Shown: piece after piece, positions 1 to 9,600 of the stretch
Position numbering within the stretch: position 1 is the first letter of the stretch
How the letters are laid out: every line of letters begins with the position of its first letter
Assembly (NCBI GenBank): GCA_963775625.1
Contig: CAVZJM010000016.1
Coordinates: 248,001 to 312,000, forward strand
From: JAIBJN01 sp963775625
GTDB taxonomy: Bacteria > Actinomycetota > Thermoleophilia > Gaiellales > Gaiellaceae
Direction: 5' to 3'
DNA length: 64,000 bases
Notes under the pieces: generated by a model
What the model saw: only the letters and a program-made list of their open reading frames with translations
Database searches by the model: none
What the model was told of the DNA's origin: nothing
Made by a program: the position numbers and the translations under genes

Positions 1-672
1 GAACGTCTGTCGTGAACGAAACGCGCTCAGCCTCGGTGTCCGACGCGGGGAAGCCGCCAGCCGCCGCGATAAGCCATGGTGTGTCCGCTTTGTCGAGGTC
101 GATCACACGTGAGGGAGGCTGATCTTCTTCGGGGACCGTGGCCGATTCCCGAAACAGCCACCGGAAATCGCTTCGTTCCATTCGCTCGCGCAGCCGTATG
201 ACGTCAAATGGCTGGCGGTGTATCTGCTCAAACACTGGGTCCCACTTGAAGCCGTCAAGTACTGGATCGATGACGAGGACCAGGTCGGGATCGGCGAGAG
301 CTAGTGCTTGTCTCGCGAAGTCATCCAATCCAGCATCGGCGTCGATGCAAAGCAACACGTCGAAGTAGCCACCCCACCGCCCGCCGACCAGGCGAAATGA
401 ACGCCGCGCGACCCGTCGTGACGCCACCGTGGAAAACGCGATCGCCAGGCGAAACGGCCGGACAGTTGTTTCGACTATCTGCAACGGTTGGAAGGTCCTA
501 GTTCGTTGCACTGCCCGATGTCAAGCGGCGGCGTAGCGTCGACGAGCCCTGGGCCGACCTCCACCTTGGCGGCTTCGACTACGCGTTCGTGGGCTAGCCA
601 GCGTTCGCTTTTCAGGGGACTTCTAGACGTACCACCCCACCGCCCGTCGCCTGCGCCGGCGTTGGAGGTCAT
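1..672 (-). pseudogene. Unrecognised protein, frameshifted, runs off left edge
   Basis: An open reading on the minus strand runs from about position 440 to the left window edge, with a natural-looking composition (for example LVGGRWGGYFDVLLCIDA followed by an Asp/Leu-rich stretch). A second minus-strand frame from an ATG at 670-672 down to 475 (containing WLAHERVVEAAKVEVG) seems to be its N-terminal part, joined by a frameshift near 480. I do not recognise the family. It lies left of the mobility module and may be island cargo. The frameshift matches the many single-base indels nearby. The start codon and the joining of the two frames are inference. Confidence 0.35.
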
Positions 673-1189
673 TTTGCGGGACAGACCCATCGTCCGAACG
701 AACGGGTATGTATTGAGGGTGGCGCGGGGCGCTCGACCCAAGCCGATGCATGAACACGTCCTCGCTGGAACGTTCAGGGCGGACCGACACAGGAACGCGC
801 CGCCGGTGGACGGCCGCCGTCCGTCCATACCGCCTGACCTCCCCCACGACGCGGCCGTCGCGTGGGCCGAGACGGTCGACTGCACTGGAGACGCTCGGCG
901 CGCTGCACTCGGCGGACGCACCTCTCATCGAGGCTGCCGCCGTCCTGATCGGTCGGGCCCGCGAGGCCAGGAGGGCGGTGAACGCGGAGGGGTTCGAGCA
1001 CGTCGGTGACCGGGGCCGCGTCCTCTCGCCCGCGGCCCGCCTCGAACGTGACTCCTGGTCGGCGGCTCGGCTGGTTCTCGAGCAGCTCGGCCTGGGTAAT
1101 TCGGGTCGCGCGCGGTTGAGGCGGCAGGGAGCAGCTGGCGCCCTTTGCGGCCATCGGTCCGTCGCCTCGGGTGGTGCGTGCCGAACGAG
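673..1189. other. Stretch without a recognisable intact gene
   Basis: About 500 bases with no intact gene I can defend. The open frames on both strands are low-complexity Arg/Pro/Ala translations typical of GC-rich shadow frames. The one stretch that looks protein-coding is the short plus-strand fragment at 1050-1106, listed separately. Confidence 0.5.
1050..1106 (+). other. Coding fragment shared with 19487-19546
   Basis: The plus strand reads DSWSAARLVLEQLGLGNS. A nearly identical peptide (DFWSTARLVLEQLGLGNS) is encoded on the minus strand at 19546-19487. In the aligned core the DNA differs almost only at third codon positions, which suggests both derive from a protein under selection rather than from a chance repeat. 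Flanking sequence is too broken to reconstruct a gene and the family is not recognised. Confidence 0.45.
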
Positions 1190-1194
1190 CCCGT

Positions 1195-1690
1195 CGCCGC
1201 TCGTAGCTAGGCGACCTCCTCGACGACGAGAGTCGAACAATCGTCTTGCGGCATCGGCCGGAGCAGGTCTTCCTGTCGCTCCGCGACGTATTCGGCAGGG
1301 GCTTGCCGCAGCCCGCGCAGGTTCGCGTCTGGCGAGCCCTTGATCGCGCGTTCGCGGGCCCGTCTTGCGTAGATGCGCGCGGTCGCTGAGGTCGCCGTAG
1401 AGCTCTCGCCACGCGCCTGGCGGATCAGCTTGCCCGCGCACGGCCTCGCGACGAGATGCCGTTCACGGCCGCCGCGATCTCCGATCGTCAGCGGCGGCAA
1501 TCGGTTCGCGGCCGCGGAAGGGCGTGGTCGTCGGCGAAGGACGCGAATCTTCGGCGAGGCTGGCCCGCGAGTTCCAGGCCCGCCCAGCCGGCATCTGAGA
1601 GGCGCGCGAGGTCTCGTCGGGTCGACCCCCAGACGCCCAGAAGTACGACGGTCTGCGCGCGCGATTTCGCGATTCTCGGGCAAGTGTAAC
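1195..1690 (-). pseudogene. Small zinc-ribbon protein, frameshifted
   Basis: Minus-strand reading frames between about 1690 and 1195 contain a C-terminal segment RTCAGCGKPLPNTSRSDRKT followed by CSGRCR. This CxxC...CxxxC arrangement with basic linkers is common in small zinc-ribbon proteins of actinobacterial plasmids, phages and integrative elements. The upstream part is divided over several frames, so the start is uncertain. The gene is divergent from the helix-turn-helix gene at 1725 and shares its upstream region, as expected for a small regulator pair. Function is unknown; DNA binding is inference. Confidence 0.35.
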
Positions 1691-1696
1691 GCTTAC
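1686..1696. promoter_or_regulatory. Palindrome between divergent genes, possible operator
   Basis: The 11-base palindrome GTAACGCTTAC lies between the minus-strand zinc-ribbon gene and the plus-strand helix-turn-helix gene, about 30 bases before the latter's ATG. Position and symmetry fit an operator for the neighbouring DNA-binding proteins. There is no direct evidence of binding. Confidence 0.3.
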
Positions 1697-1724
1697 GGTG
1701 CAGCATGCGCCGATAGAGGAAGAT

Positions 1725-1930
1725 ATGGGACGAAAACTCGCCTCGGCCGAACTGCCCTCGTTGCTCACCACGGCCGAGGTCGCACAGGCGCTGAGGGTCA
1801 CCCCGGCCCGGGTGGCGCAGCTCGTGCGTACCGGGGACTCTGCCGGCCACGCGCATCGGGGTACGCGGGGACTACCGCTTCCGCCTCGAGGACGTCGCCG
1901 ACGCTGATCGAGGGCGGGCCGCGTGGACGC
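1725..1930 (+). CDS. Helix-turn-helix DNA-binding protein, frameshifted
   Basis: The ATG at 1725 follows a purine-rich GAGGAAG. The protein begins MGRKLASAELPSLLTTAEVA and continues QALRVTPARVAQLVRTG, the pattern of an excisionase/MerR-type winged helix (TTAEVAQAL...V...R...G). After about residue 45 the frame shifts; the next frame supplies the expected tail (RIGVRGDYRFRLEDVAD). It is the first plus-strand gene of a module (HTH, DUF3631 ATPase, excisionase, integrase) typical of actinobacterial integrative elements. It probably regulates that module, perhaps through the palindrome just upstream. The end is approximate because of the frameshift. Confidence 0.6.
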
Positions 1931-3309
1931 TCCGGACCCGGCGGTCGCTGGCGGCGTCCCCGTCGGCGCGGCTCCGAGCTCGCTCCTAGGACGATCTCGA
2001 GACGCTTCGTGTCGCCGGTTCGTGGTCATGAACCTCAGGGCAGGCCGCCGTCGTCGCCGTGTACGTCGTCCACACCTACGCGCTGGCCGCGGCCGAGACG
2101 ACCCCGTATCTCGCGGTGGTCTCGGCCGAGAAGCGCAGCGGCAAGTCGCGCCTGCTCGACGTGCTCGCGCTGCTCGTGCGGCGAGCCCTGAAGCGCGAGC
2201 AGCGCCACCCAGGCCGCGTTGTTCCGATCCATAGGCGTGGAGGAACCACCGACCCTGCTGTTCGACGAGCTGGACGCCGTGTTCGGACCTCCGGGCGCGC
2301 GACGACGAGGATCTGCGGGCGCTGCTCAACGCCGGCTACGAGCGCGGCAGCCCGGTGCTCCGATGCGTCGGCGACGGGCCGAGGATCAGGGTCGAGAAGT
2401 TCGAGGTCTTCTGCCCGAAGGTCCTCGCCGGGATCGGCGAGCTTCCGGACACCGTCGGCGACCGCTCTCTGCGGATCGAGCTCAAGCGCCAGGAGGCGTG
2501 ACGAGACCCACGAGCGGCTCCGGCGCCGGGAGGCCCGCGAAGGAGGCGGGGTTCCTGCGAAACCGCGCCGTCGAGGTCGTCGCGAAGATCGAGGCCACGC
2601 TGGAGTCGGCTCGCCCGGCGCTTCCCGGACGAGCTGGACGACCGAGCGCAGGACGTGGTCGAGCCGCTCCTCGCGATCGCCGACACCGGCCGGAGGTACG
2701 TGGCCCGAACGCGTGAGACGCGCGGTGGTCGAGCTTGCGCTGCGAAGGCTCGAGCGCGGTCCGACGAGTCGCTCGGGATCAGCTTGCTCGGCGACTGCCG
2801 GCGCGCGTTCGACACCGGACGGCGCCGACCGCCTGGCCACGGAGGGCCTCATCCGGCTCCTGTCACAGGATCGCGAATCCCCCTGGGTGGACCACAACGG
2901 CCGAGGGCCTATCAGCCCGGCGCAGCTCGTCCCGGCTCCTGCGTCCGTACGGGATCCGGTCCTCGCACGATCCGCCTGGACGAGAAGACGACCCTGAGGG
3001 GCTATCACCGGTCGCAGTTCGAGGAATCCTGGGACGCGCTACCTGGCCCGAGCCCGCCGGGGGAAGCCGTCCGCTCCGCAACGGCGCCACAAGCCCGCAC
3101 CACTCGCTCGGGATCGGAGGTCGCGGCAGGGCACAACGGCGACCCTGGCGTTGCGGAGACTCGACGGGCCGGCGAGGGCCGATGGCACCGGGGGATGTGG
3201 CGGCTGTTCCGGCGCAACTGCTCGCTCGGCCGGCGAGCTTCGGATCGACGACGTCGAGGTCGAGCGGCTTCGACGGAAGCACTCGGACATCGCGGAGGGA
3301 CGAGCGTGA
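1923..3309 (+). pseudogene. DUF3631-family ATPase of an integrative element, frameshifted
   Basis: Pieces in different plus-strand frames line up in order as one DUF3631 protein: VVHTYALAAAETTPYLAVVS, then a Walker A-like SAEKRSGKSRLLD (about 2100-2160), a Walker B-like PTLLFDELDAVFG (about 2255-2290), RRREAREGG, and a C-terminal tail ending RLRRKHSDIAEGRA at 3309. The family is found in actinobacterial plasmids and integrative elements and is thought to be a replication-associated ATPase or helicase; its exact role is not established. At least four frame changes interrupt it. Its place between an HTH gene and excisionase/integrase genes fits an element replication or mobility module. The GTG at 1923 is the most likely start but is not certain. 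Confidence 0.65.
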
Positions 3310-3332
3310 GTCCCGCGAAGACGGAGGCGGCA

Positions 3333-3556
3333 ATGGACAGGCTGCTGACGGCCGAGGACGTCGCCGAGCTCCTCTCGGTCAAGCCGAGCTGGGTGTACGC
3401 CGAGGCGCGGGCGGGCCGGATCCCGCACGTTCGGCTCGGCCGCTACATCCGCTTCACGCCGCCTCGATCGCGGCGTGGGTCGAGGAGCGCGAGCGAGGGC
3501 CGTCCCAGCCGAGGGACGCGACCCGCTGGGAGGCGCCCAGGAGGTCGGAGCCCTAG
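3333..3556 (+). CDS. xis: Excisionase-like helix-turn-helix protein, frameshifted
   Basis: The ATG at 3333 lies seven bases after GGAGG. The protein begins MDRLLTAEDVAELLSVKPSW and continues VYAEARAGRIPHVRLGRYIR, the classic excisionase/AlpA-like winged helix (LLTAEDVAELL, W.Y...R.G.IPHVRLGRYIRF). A single-base slip near 3460 moves the C-terminal part (SIAAWVEERERG) to another frame, ending at the TAG at 3554. It is directly upstream of the integrase, the usual arrangement. The predicted role is to bend attachment-site DNA and set the direction of integrase action. An upstream GTG at 3306 would add nine residues but lacks a good ribosome site. Confidence 0.7.
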
Positions 3557-3573
3557 ATGCAGGCGATTCGCGG

Positions 3574-3600
3574 CGGTGATACCGGCCGTGCTACCCCGGA
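3574..3600 (+). repeat. Island repeat copy A (GTGATACC / CCGTGCTACC)
   Basis: The core GTGATACCGGCCGTGCTACC starts at 3577, 20 bases after the excisionase stop and before the integrase. It matches copy D at 21249 in 18 of 20 positions. It is also related to copies B (about 11414) and C (13477). Each copy has two direct 8-mers (GTGMTACC) spaced 12 bases apart. The following GAACTGAGC section seen in C and D is weak here. Possible attachment site, regulator site or cassette boundary. Confidence 0.5.
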
Positions 3601-3648
3601 CGATCCCGTCTGGACCTCTGGACGAGAAGGTCCTAGGATCGGAGCCGA

Positions 3649-4880
3649 TGGCATCCACGGGGACACGCAGGCGCGTCGCGACCGCCGTCACGGCGGCCGC
3701 CCGGCACCGGCTCGCTGCTCGTGCGCCGCGACCGCGTCGGGCGCGAGACCTGGTACGGCAAGTGGCGCGTCGGCGAGCGGCAGGTGATGCGGCGGCTCGG
3801 CCTCCGCCGCGAGCCGGGCTCGAGCGTCGGGCTCACCCGCACGCAGGCCGAGGCGGAGCTCCGCCGGCTGATCGCCGAGGAGAACGGGCGCTGAGCGCGG
3901 AGCGGCTCGACCTCGAGCAGCTCGCGCCGCGCTTCCTCGCGCACAAGGAGACGATGGGCCTGCGCCGGACGACGCTGAGCGACTACGAGGGGATGCTGCG
4001 CGTCCACCTCGTCCCGTTCTTCGGCGGCCGCTCGCTCGACCGGATCACCCCGGTCGAGGTCGAGGCGTACATCCGCGTCGAAGCTCCGCGAGGGCAAGTC
4101 GCGAAAGACGGTCGACCATCACCTCGGCCTGCTCTCGTCGATGTTCCGCTTCGCGGTCAAGCGCGGGCTCGCGCGGCTCAACCCGGTCGAGCCGCCGACC
4201 GGCCGCGGCAGCGACGGCCCGACGCCGACATCCGCTACCTGACGATCGAGGAGCTCGAGGCCGTGCTGCGGGCCGTCCCCGACGACGAGCTCGGGCCGAC
4301 CGAGCGCGTGCTCTACCTGACGGCGGCGATGACCGGCATGCGCCGCGGCGAGCTGGTCGCGCTGCGCTGGCGCGACGTCGACTGGGCGAGCGCGGTCATC
4401 CGCGTGCGGCGGAGCTACGGCGACGGCGAGTTCGGCCCGCCGAAGAGCCGGCGCTCGAGCCGCGCCGTCCCGATGGCCGACCGGGTCGCCGCGGAGCTCG
4501 AGCGCCACTACGAGCGAAGCCGCTTCCGGGCCGACGACGACCTCGTCTTCTGCCACCCGCAGCTCGGCACGCGTCTACGACCCGTCGAAGCTGCGCAGGC
4601 GCTTCGCCGACGGCGTGCGCGCGCGCGGGCGTCCGCCCGGCTCGCTTCCACGACCTGCGCCACACCTTCGGCACGCAGATGGCCGCCGCCGGCGCGCCGC
4701 TGCGTGCGATCCAGGAGTGGATGGGCCACAGCGACTACCGCACGACGTGCATCTACGCCGACTACGCGCCCGACCCGAGCCAAGGCGCCCACTACGCGGC
4801 CAAGGCGTTCGGCGCGCTCGCGGCGCTCGCCGCAGGCGAAGCCGATCAGCTCATCGACCGACCTTCTCGCCGCAGAATCC
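3649..4880 (+). pseudogene. int: Tyrosine recombinase (integrase), frameshifted
   Basis: A phage-type tyrosine recombinase spread over several frames. An N-terminal arm-binding part reads GRETWYGKWRVGERQ. The SAM-like core-binding domain contains LAPRFLAHKETMGLRRTTL and RITPVEVEAYI. The catalytic domain has TGMRRGELVALRW (first Arg), FHDLRHTFGTQMAAAG (His-x-x-Arg) and EWMGHSDYRTT...YADYAP (His, catalytic Tyr). The expected length is about 400 residues. The frame changes at least four times. The enzyme would integrate and excise the island. It directly precedes the methyltransferase gene, so the island cargo starts right after it. The exact end is obscured by a late frameshift. Confidence 0.85.
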
Positions 4881-4901
4881 GCGATCCGTCCGACGGCGAA
4901 C

Positions 4902-4913
4902 ATACGATCGTAT
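4902..4913. promoter_or_regulatory. Perfect palindrome at methyltransferase start
   Basis: ATACGATCGTAT is a perfect 12-base palindrome ending one base before the GTG start (4915) of the m5C methyltransferase. It could be an autoregulatory operator (some restriction-modification methyltransferases repress their own gene), overlap a minus-10 element of a leaderless transcript, or be part of the integrase attachment site. The sequence alone cannot decide. Confidence 0.35.
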
Positions 4914-4914
4914 C

Positions 4915-6009
4915 GTGGCTGAGCCGCGTCGCTACCGACTCATGGATCTCTTCGCCGGCTGCGGCGGCATGACCCGCGGCTTCGTCGACACCGGCCGCTT
5001 CGACCCGGTCTTCGCCGTCGAGATGGACGCGACGCCGCCGCGACCTACGAGGCGAACTTCGGCGACCACGTCGCACGCGACGCCGACGGGACGCACTCGC
5101 GATCGAGGACGTCGAGACGTTCCCGGAGCGCCGACGTCGTCATCGGCGGCCCGCCGTGCCAGGGCTTCTCGCCGCTCAACCGCGACGGCGTCGGGCTCGA
5201 GCGGCGGGCGCTGTGGCGCGAATACCTCCGCGCGCTCGCGAGAGCCGCGCCGGACGCGTTCGTCATGGAGAACGTCCCCGAACTGCTGCGCTCGGCCGAG
5301 TACGCAGGCGTTCAAGAAGGCCGCCGAGGACGGAGCTCGGGTTCAGCGTCGAGGGACGCATCCTCAACGCCGCCGACTACGGCGTGCCCCAGCGCCGCCG
5401 GCGCGCGATCGTCATCGGCGTCCGCGACGGCGAGATCCCGTGGCCCGACGCAGACGCACGGCGATCCCGGCGACGACCTCGAGCTCGGACCGACCCGTGG
5501 CGGACATTCCGCGACGCCGTGCGCGGCCTGCCGCGCAAGCCGACCGGCAAGGACTGGCACAACGGCCGCAACCCGCGGCCCGAGACGATCGTCCGCTACC
5601 AGCACGTCCCGCACGACGGCGGCAACCGCTTCCAGATGCAGGACAGCCTCGACGCCGCTGGGCTCGGGCACCTCGTCCCGCGTGCTGGCGCAACAAGCCG
5701 ACCGGCACGACCGACGTCTTCGGGCGCCTCTGCTGGGACCGCCGGCCTTCACGATCCGACGGAGTTCTACAAGCCCGAGAAGGGTCGCTACCTGCACCCG
5801 AGCGAGGACCGGCCGATCACGATCCGCGAGGCCGCGCGCTGCATGAGCTTCCCGGACGACTTCGTGTTCCCGGCCGACAGAAGTGGACAGAGATCGCCAA
5901 GCAGATCGGAAACGCCGTGCCGCCGCTCCTCGCACAGGCGATCGCACGGACCGCTCGCGCGACCACCTGGACGCACAGGTTCACGGGACGACAGAGCCAA
6001 GCGGCCTGA
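4915..6009 (+). pseudogene. DNA (cytosine-5) methyltransferase, frameshifted
   Basis: All main motifs of a Dcm-type C5 methyltransferase are present, in order but in different frames. Motif I is LMDLFAGCGGMTRGF at the start, motif IV GGPPCQGFSPLNRDG with the catalytic Pro-Cys, motif VI MENVPELL, motif VIII QRRRRAIVIGVR, and motif X QIGNAVPPLLAQAI near the end. The target-recognition region between VIII and IX contains GKDWHNGRNPRPET. The length of about 360 residues is normal. The partner endonuclease resembles NgoMIV, so the expected target is GCCGGC; that is inference from the partner. The gene is followed after 23 bases by the endonuclease gene. At least five frameshifts are seen, mostly one-base changes. 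Confidence 0.85.
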
Positions 6010-6032
6010 CGGCACGGGGACTACCGTCGGGC

Positions 6033-6961
6033 GTGAACAGTACGCTCGACAAAGATGGCCGTCGGCAGCTCTCGATCGTCTTCGCGGCACGTACCACGAC
6101 AATCTCTGCGGCGACATCCTCGGGCAGCGCCGAGACCGCGACGGCAGCCCAAAGGTGCAGAGACGGAACCGGTGGTCTACAACTTCGCCGACGGTGACGA
6201 CCTGGGGAGCGTGCTCCTGGCCGGCGGGGGATCACAAGTCGCCTCAACCGCAGCCTCTGCGCATCACCACCCGGGCCGCAGACAGCCGGCACACGATTCA
6301 CGGCCCACACACACACATTCCTGGCCAAGGAGTCCCTTTCGCTCCTCGGCCATCTGCTCTCCGGGCGAGGTATTCCTCGAGACGCGAGCCGTCGCTTTCG
6401 GTGATCGCAAAGTTTCGATCAGTACGAACATCTGGACGAGCTCGACCGCATCGCCGGCCAAAACCCCGAGATCGCAGCCGTGCTCGGAAAGGACTATGTC
6501 ATCACCCCGGACATCGTGGTCGGCCGGCAGCCCGTTCGGCGACACGGCCATCAACGCCTCTGCAAGCCCTCTGTGGGTGACACACCCGCGGGCCGGAACT
6601 GCGCCGACTCGATCTCGCGAACGCGCGGCGGCCGACGTTGAAGGCCAGCGTCTCATGCAAATGGACAATGCGCAGCGATCGGGCGCAGAACATCCGGACC
6701 GAGGCCCACAACCTGATCCGCAACCGCAAGGGTCCGACCCCCCATATCGTGGCCGTCACGATGGAGCCGCTCCCCTCGCGGCTGGAGTCGATCGCCTTGG
6801 GCCTGGGCGACCTCGACTGCGTCTACCACGCGGCCCTCGACGAGCTGATGGACGCTGGCAACTACAGCTCGGCACGGAGCCCGGCGGAGCAGCTTGGCCG
6901 GCTGGTCGAGGGTCGCCGGCTCCGCGACATCAGTGATCTCCCGCTCGACCTCGTCGGCTAA
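6033..6961 (+). pseudogene. Type II restriction endonuclease, NgoMIV-like, frameshifted
   Basis: The C-terminal 107 residues are in one frame and closely resemble NgoMIV (GCCGGC): SCKWTMRSDRAQNIRTE holds the catalytic Ser-x-Lys and, 14 residues on, the Glu known from NgoMIV. Then come NLIRNRKG, a PSR...SIALGLGDLDCVYH segment and the tail LRDISDLPLDLV. Upstream, NPEIAAVLGKDYVITPDIVV supplies the catalytic Asp of the PD motif. The N-terminal third is broken into several frames. The expected length is about 290 residues, which fits. It sits between the m5C methyltransferase and vsr, a normal type II arrangement. The resemblance is from memory of the NgoMIV sequence and is strong. Confidence 0.85.
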
Positions 6962-7092
6962 GACGCGATCAGACTTGTGCCGTGGCGACGCGTCAGGCGG
7001 CAGCTCGGGACAGCCACAATTCCCCGGGCGTGCAGAAGCACCCTTCACCCGGCGAACGCCCGACCCCATCATCCGGATCGGTAAGTGAACGG

Positions 7093-7480
7093 ATGTCCCG
7101 GCAGGCGACCAGGGACACGCGACCTGAGGTCGACCTGCGACGCGAGCTGCACCGGCGCAATCTGCGATTTCGCGTCTCGAGACGTCCGCTCTCGGGTCTG
7201 AGGACGACCGCCGACATCGTCTTCGGCCCCGCAAAGGTGGCGGTCTACGTCGACGGTTGCTTCTGGCACTCATGCCCCAGAGCACGGAACTCAACCGGTG
7301 AGTAACCAGGCGTGGTGGGCGGCCGAGCTCGAGAGGAACCGCGCTAGGGATCGGTGCGACAGACGAGGCGTTCAACCCGCAAAACGAATTGGTTCTCCGT
7401 CAGGGTGTGGGAGCACGAGCGGACGGACGAGGCTGCGGATCGCATCGAGGCGATTGTTCGACAGCGCGTCGCATCACCGC
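7093..7480 (+). pseudogene. vsr: Very-short-patch-repair endonuclease Vsr, frameshifted
   Basis: The start MSRQATRDTRPEVDLRRELH, then RTTADIVFGPAKVAVYVDGC and FWHSCP, match Vsr (conserved RPE, D-I-V-F, VDGCFWHxCP). The later parts WWAAELERNRARD and VRVWEHERTDEAADRIEAIV lie in two other frames, so at least two single-base slips occur. Vsr nicks T:G mismatches that arise by deamination at m5C methylation sites, so it naturally accompanies the methyltransferase upstream. A GTG at 6982 would add an unconserved leader; the ATG at 7093 matches the family start. The end is approximate; nothing recognisable lies between about 7480 and 7750. Confidence 0.85.
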
Positions 7481-7750
7481 AGCCGGTCTCGAACTGCAGC
7501 GTCCCGACGCTATCCGCCTGGACGCTGACAGCGAACGCGCCCATGAGAAGCAAGCGGCTCCGGGAGCGAGAAGGTTGCGGAGCTGCCCTCCCGCTCAACC
7601 TCGCCGGCCGAGCCACGCGGAATCGGTGAAGCCGATTACGCCGCCTGTGTGAGCATCGGTTCGCCTCGTGCAAGCACGCGCCCCCTTCGGAGGCGCTCGT
7701 CACGCCGATCTACGCGGATGAAAGAGAGGTCGACCGCGGAGCGTGCCCGC

Positions 7751-9600
7751 GTGAACGTTGACTGGTGGTTTAGGCCGGAGCCGCCAGACAAGTCCGCGGG
7801 ATTTCGGTAATGCGAACATTTGGACGTTTCGTCCCGATCTCGACACCTTCGTTCGGGAGGTCGGTCAGAACACGCTCGACGTTCGCGTAGCAACGACCGT
7901 GGAACTCCGTTTCCGCGTCATCCAGCTCCGTGGAGAGGAGCTGGCGGACTTCCTCGACGCCCTGCGTTGGGAGTCGACGCTCCGGCCGCACATAGCGGCT
8001 GCTGCGGCAGCCGGCCAAAAGCTCGGACGCAGCCTCGGCGAAGGCCTCCGCAGGTTGGACGAGACAGAGGCGATGACGCTGGGTGCGCATCGAGGAGCGA
8101 GGAGCTCTTGGATTGATCGGTGATGAGTTCGGCTCAGGGACGAACTTCGTCGGGCTCGCGCGCAACAACCTTGACTCGGCCAAGAAATCGGCGACCGCGG
8201 GCGGTGCTTTCGGACTCGGCAAAGCCGTTCTCTGGCGGACGTCGCTGTTGTCCACCGTGCTCTTCAACTCCGACATCGACGACGAGGATTTCCCCGGGAA
8301 AGACGATCGACTCATCGGACTGGACCGAGCTGACCTGGCACGAAGTCGGCGAGCACGCCTACGCCGGTCCGGGTTGGTTCGGCAGCCTAGAAGAGGGGAC
8401 TGCGGTATCCGTTTGGGGCGACTTCGATCTTGCGCGCCGGCTCTGTCTTGAGCGCCCGGAAAACTCGACCGGCACGTCGATTCTCATCCCGCGGGATTCC
8501 ACGACCCCGGTGTCGACGACGACCCGGTGCCAGCAGCTGATTGCAGATCGCCTCTCCGTCGGGAGCTGCGCGGAACTTCTGGCCCGCGATCGAGTCAGGG
8601 AGTCTCAAGGTCGTCGTAGAGACCGCGACGGGCCGCGCGGGACGACACCGTTACGTCGGAAGCAGTGGTCGATCCGGAGGCGGTCGAGCCCGAGTTCATG
8701 GCCGCCGTGCGGGGGCATCGGGACAACACGGTTGTCGATCGCTCACCTCCGAAGGTGACGTCCTGCGTGTCGCGGGCGACGCTGAACATCCACCGAAAAC
8801 GAGACGGGAGCCAGGAGGCTTTGGAACATAAGGCGACGGTGCTGATCAGGCGCGTCGAGCCGTGACGCGAAGGGAGCCTTGGCGCATGCGCGTACTTCCG
8901 AGGTACGGAGATGATCATCCAGCGCCAGAACCTGGGAGCGGAATCCGCGTCGGCGCGATGCCCTTTCACGCGGTCGTCTTATGCGGTCGAGGCAGCAGAC
9001 CATGAGCCAAGCGGCCACGGTCGCAGAAGAGTTCCTTCGCGTCGCAGAACCACCTGCGCACAACACGTGGGAGCTCACGACGGATGTCAAGTTGCTGTAC
9101 GCCCAGGGTGGGGGTGCCGCAATTGAAAAGGTTCTTCAGCGGCCGTGCGCACGGCGATCCGCGACGCGCGGTAGGCCCCGCCACGGCGGATCTCTCGGAT
9201 GGTCCCGCAAAAATTGAAGGAGCTCTTCCGAATGCATGTCCCTCCCGATGAGAAGGTGCGGAGGCCCGAGATCGCCAACGCGACGGGTTCCGTGGACGCA
9301 CAACGGCGCGTGGGTTGTCGAGGCACGTCTGCGAATACACGAGAACGAAGGCGGGCTGGCGTGGCCGCCCGGTCGTGGTGTTCGATGCCGAAACGGGGAG
9401 CGGTAGCCGCGTGAGATGGGTCGACGCTGGAAGGAACGAAGAACTGCTCCGCCGAAAGGCGACTACCTCCTAATCGACGCCAACGCACGCGACGTCCGGT
9501 TCAGCGGGCGTCACTGATCCAGCGTCACATCCGGTGCCGGCGGTGATGTTGTCCGCAATCAGCATCGACTTCCGGAATGCGGAGGAAACAAGGTGGCTAA
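7751..9600 (+). pseudogene. paraMORC-type GHKL ATPase, frameshifted
   Basis: A GHKL (Hsp90/MutL/MORC-like) ATPase of about 600 residues, in several frames. It begins VNVDWWFRPEPPDKSAG, followed by WTFRPDLDTFVREVGQNTLD, which holds the N-box Glu/Asn/Asp. Later come LGLIGDEFGSGTNFVGLARN and DSAKKSATAGGAFGLGKAV (the lid/G2-like glycine loop), then PENSTGTSILI and a C-terminal S5-like part (ALPNACPS, VRWVDAGRNEELLRRK). This matches prokaryotic relatives of MORC proteins that comparative genomics links to restriction-modification loci. The predicted role is ATP-driven reorganisation of DNA or protein complexes in defense. It lies after vsr and is tightly followed by two unknown genes that probably act with it. 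The GTG start fits the family's VDWWFR opening; the end overlaps or abuts the next gene. Confidence 0.75.

Noticed and set aside
2014..2025. 12-base match to the T-arm of tRNA-Ala(CGC) as an attachment site
   Set aside because: Too short and lies inside the DUF3631 gene; no longer duplication of the tRNA end was seen.
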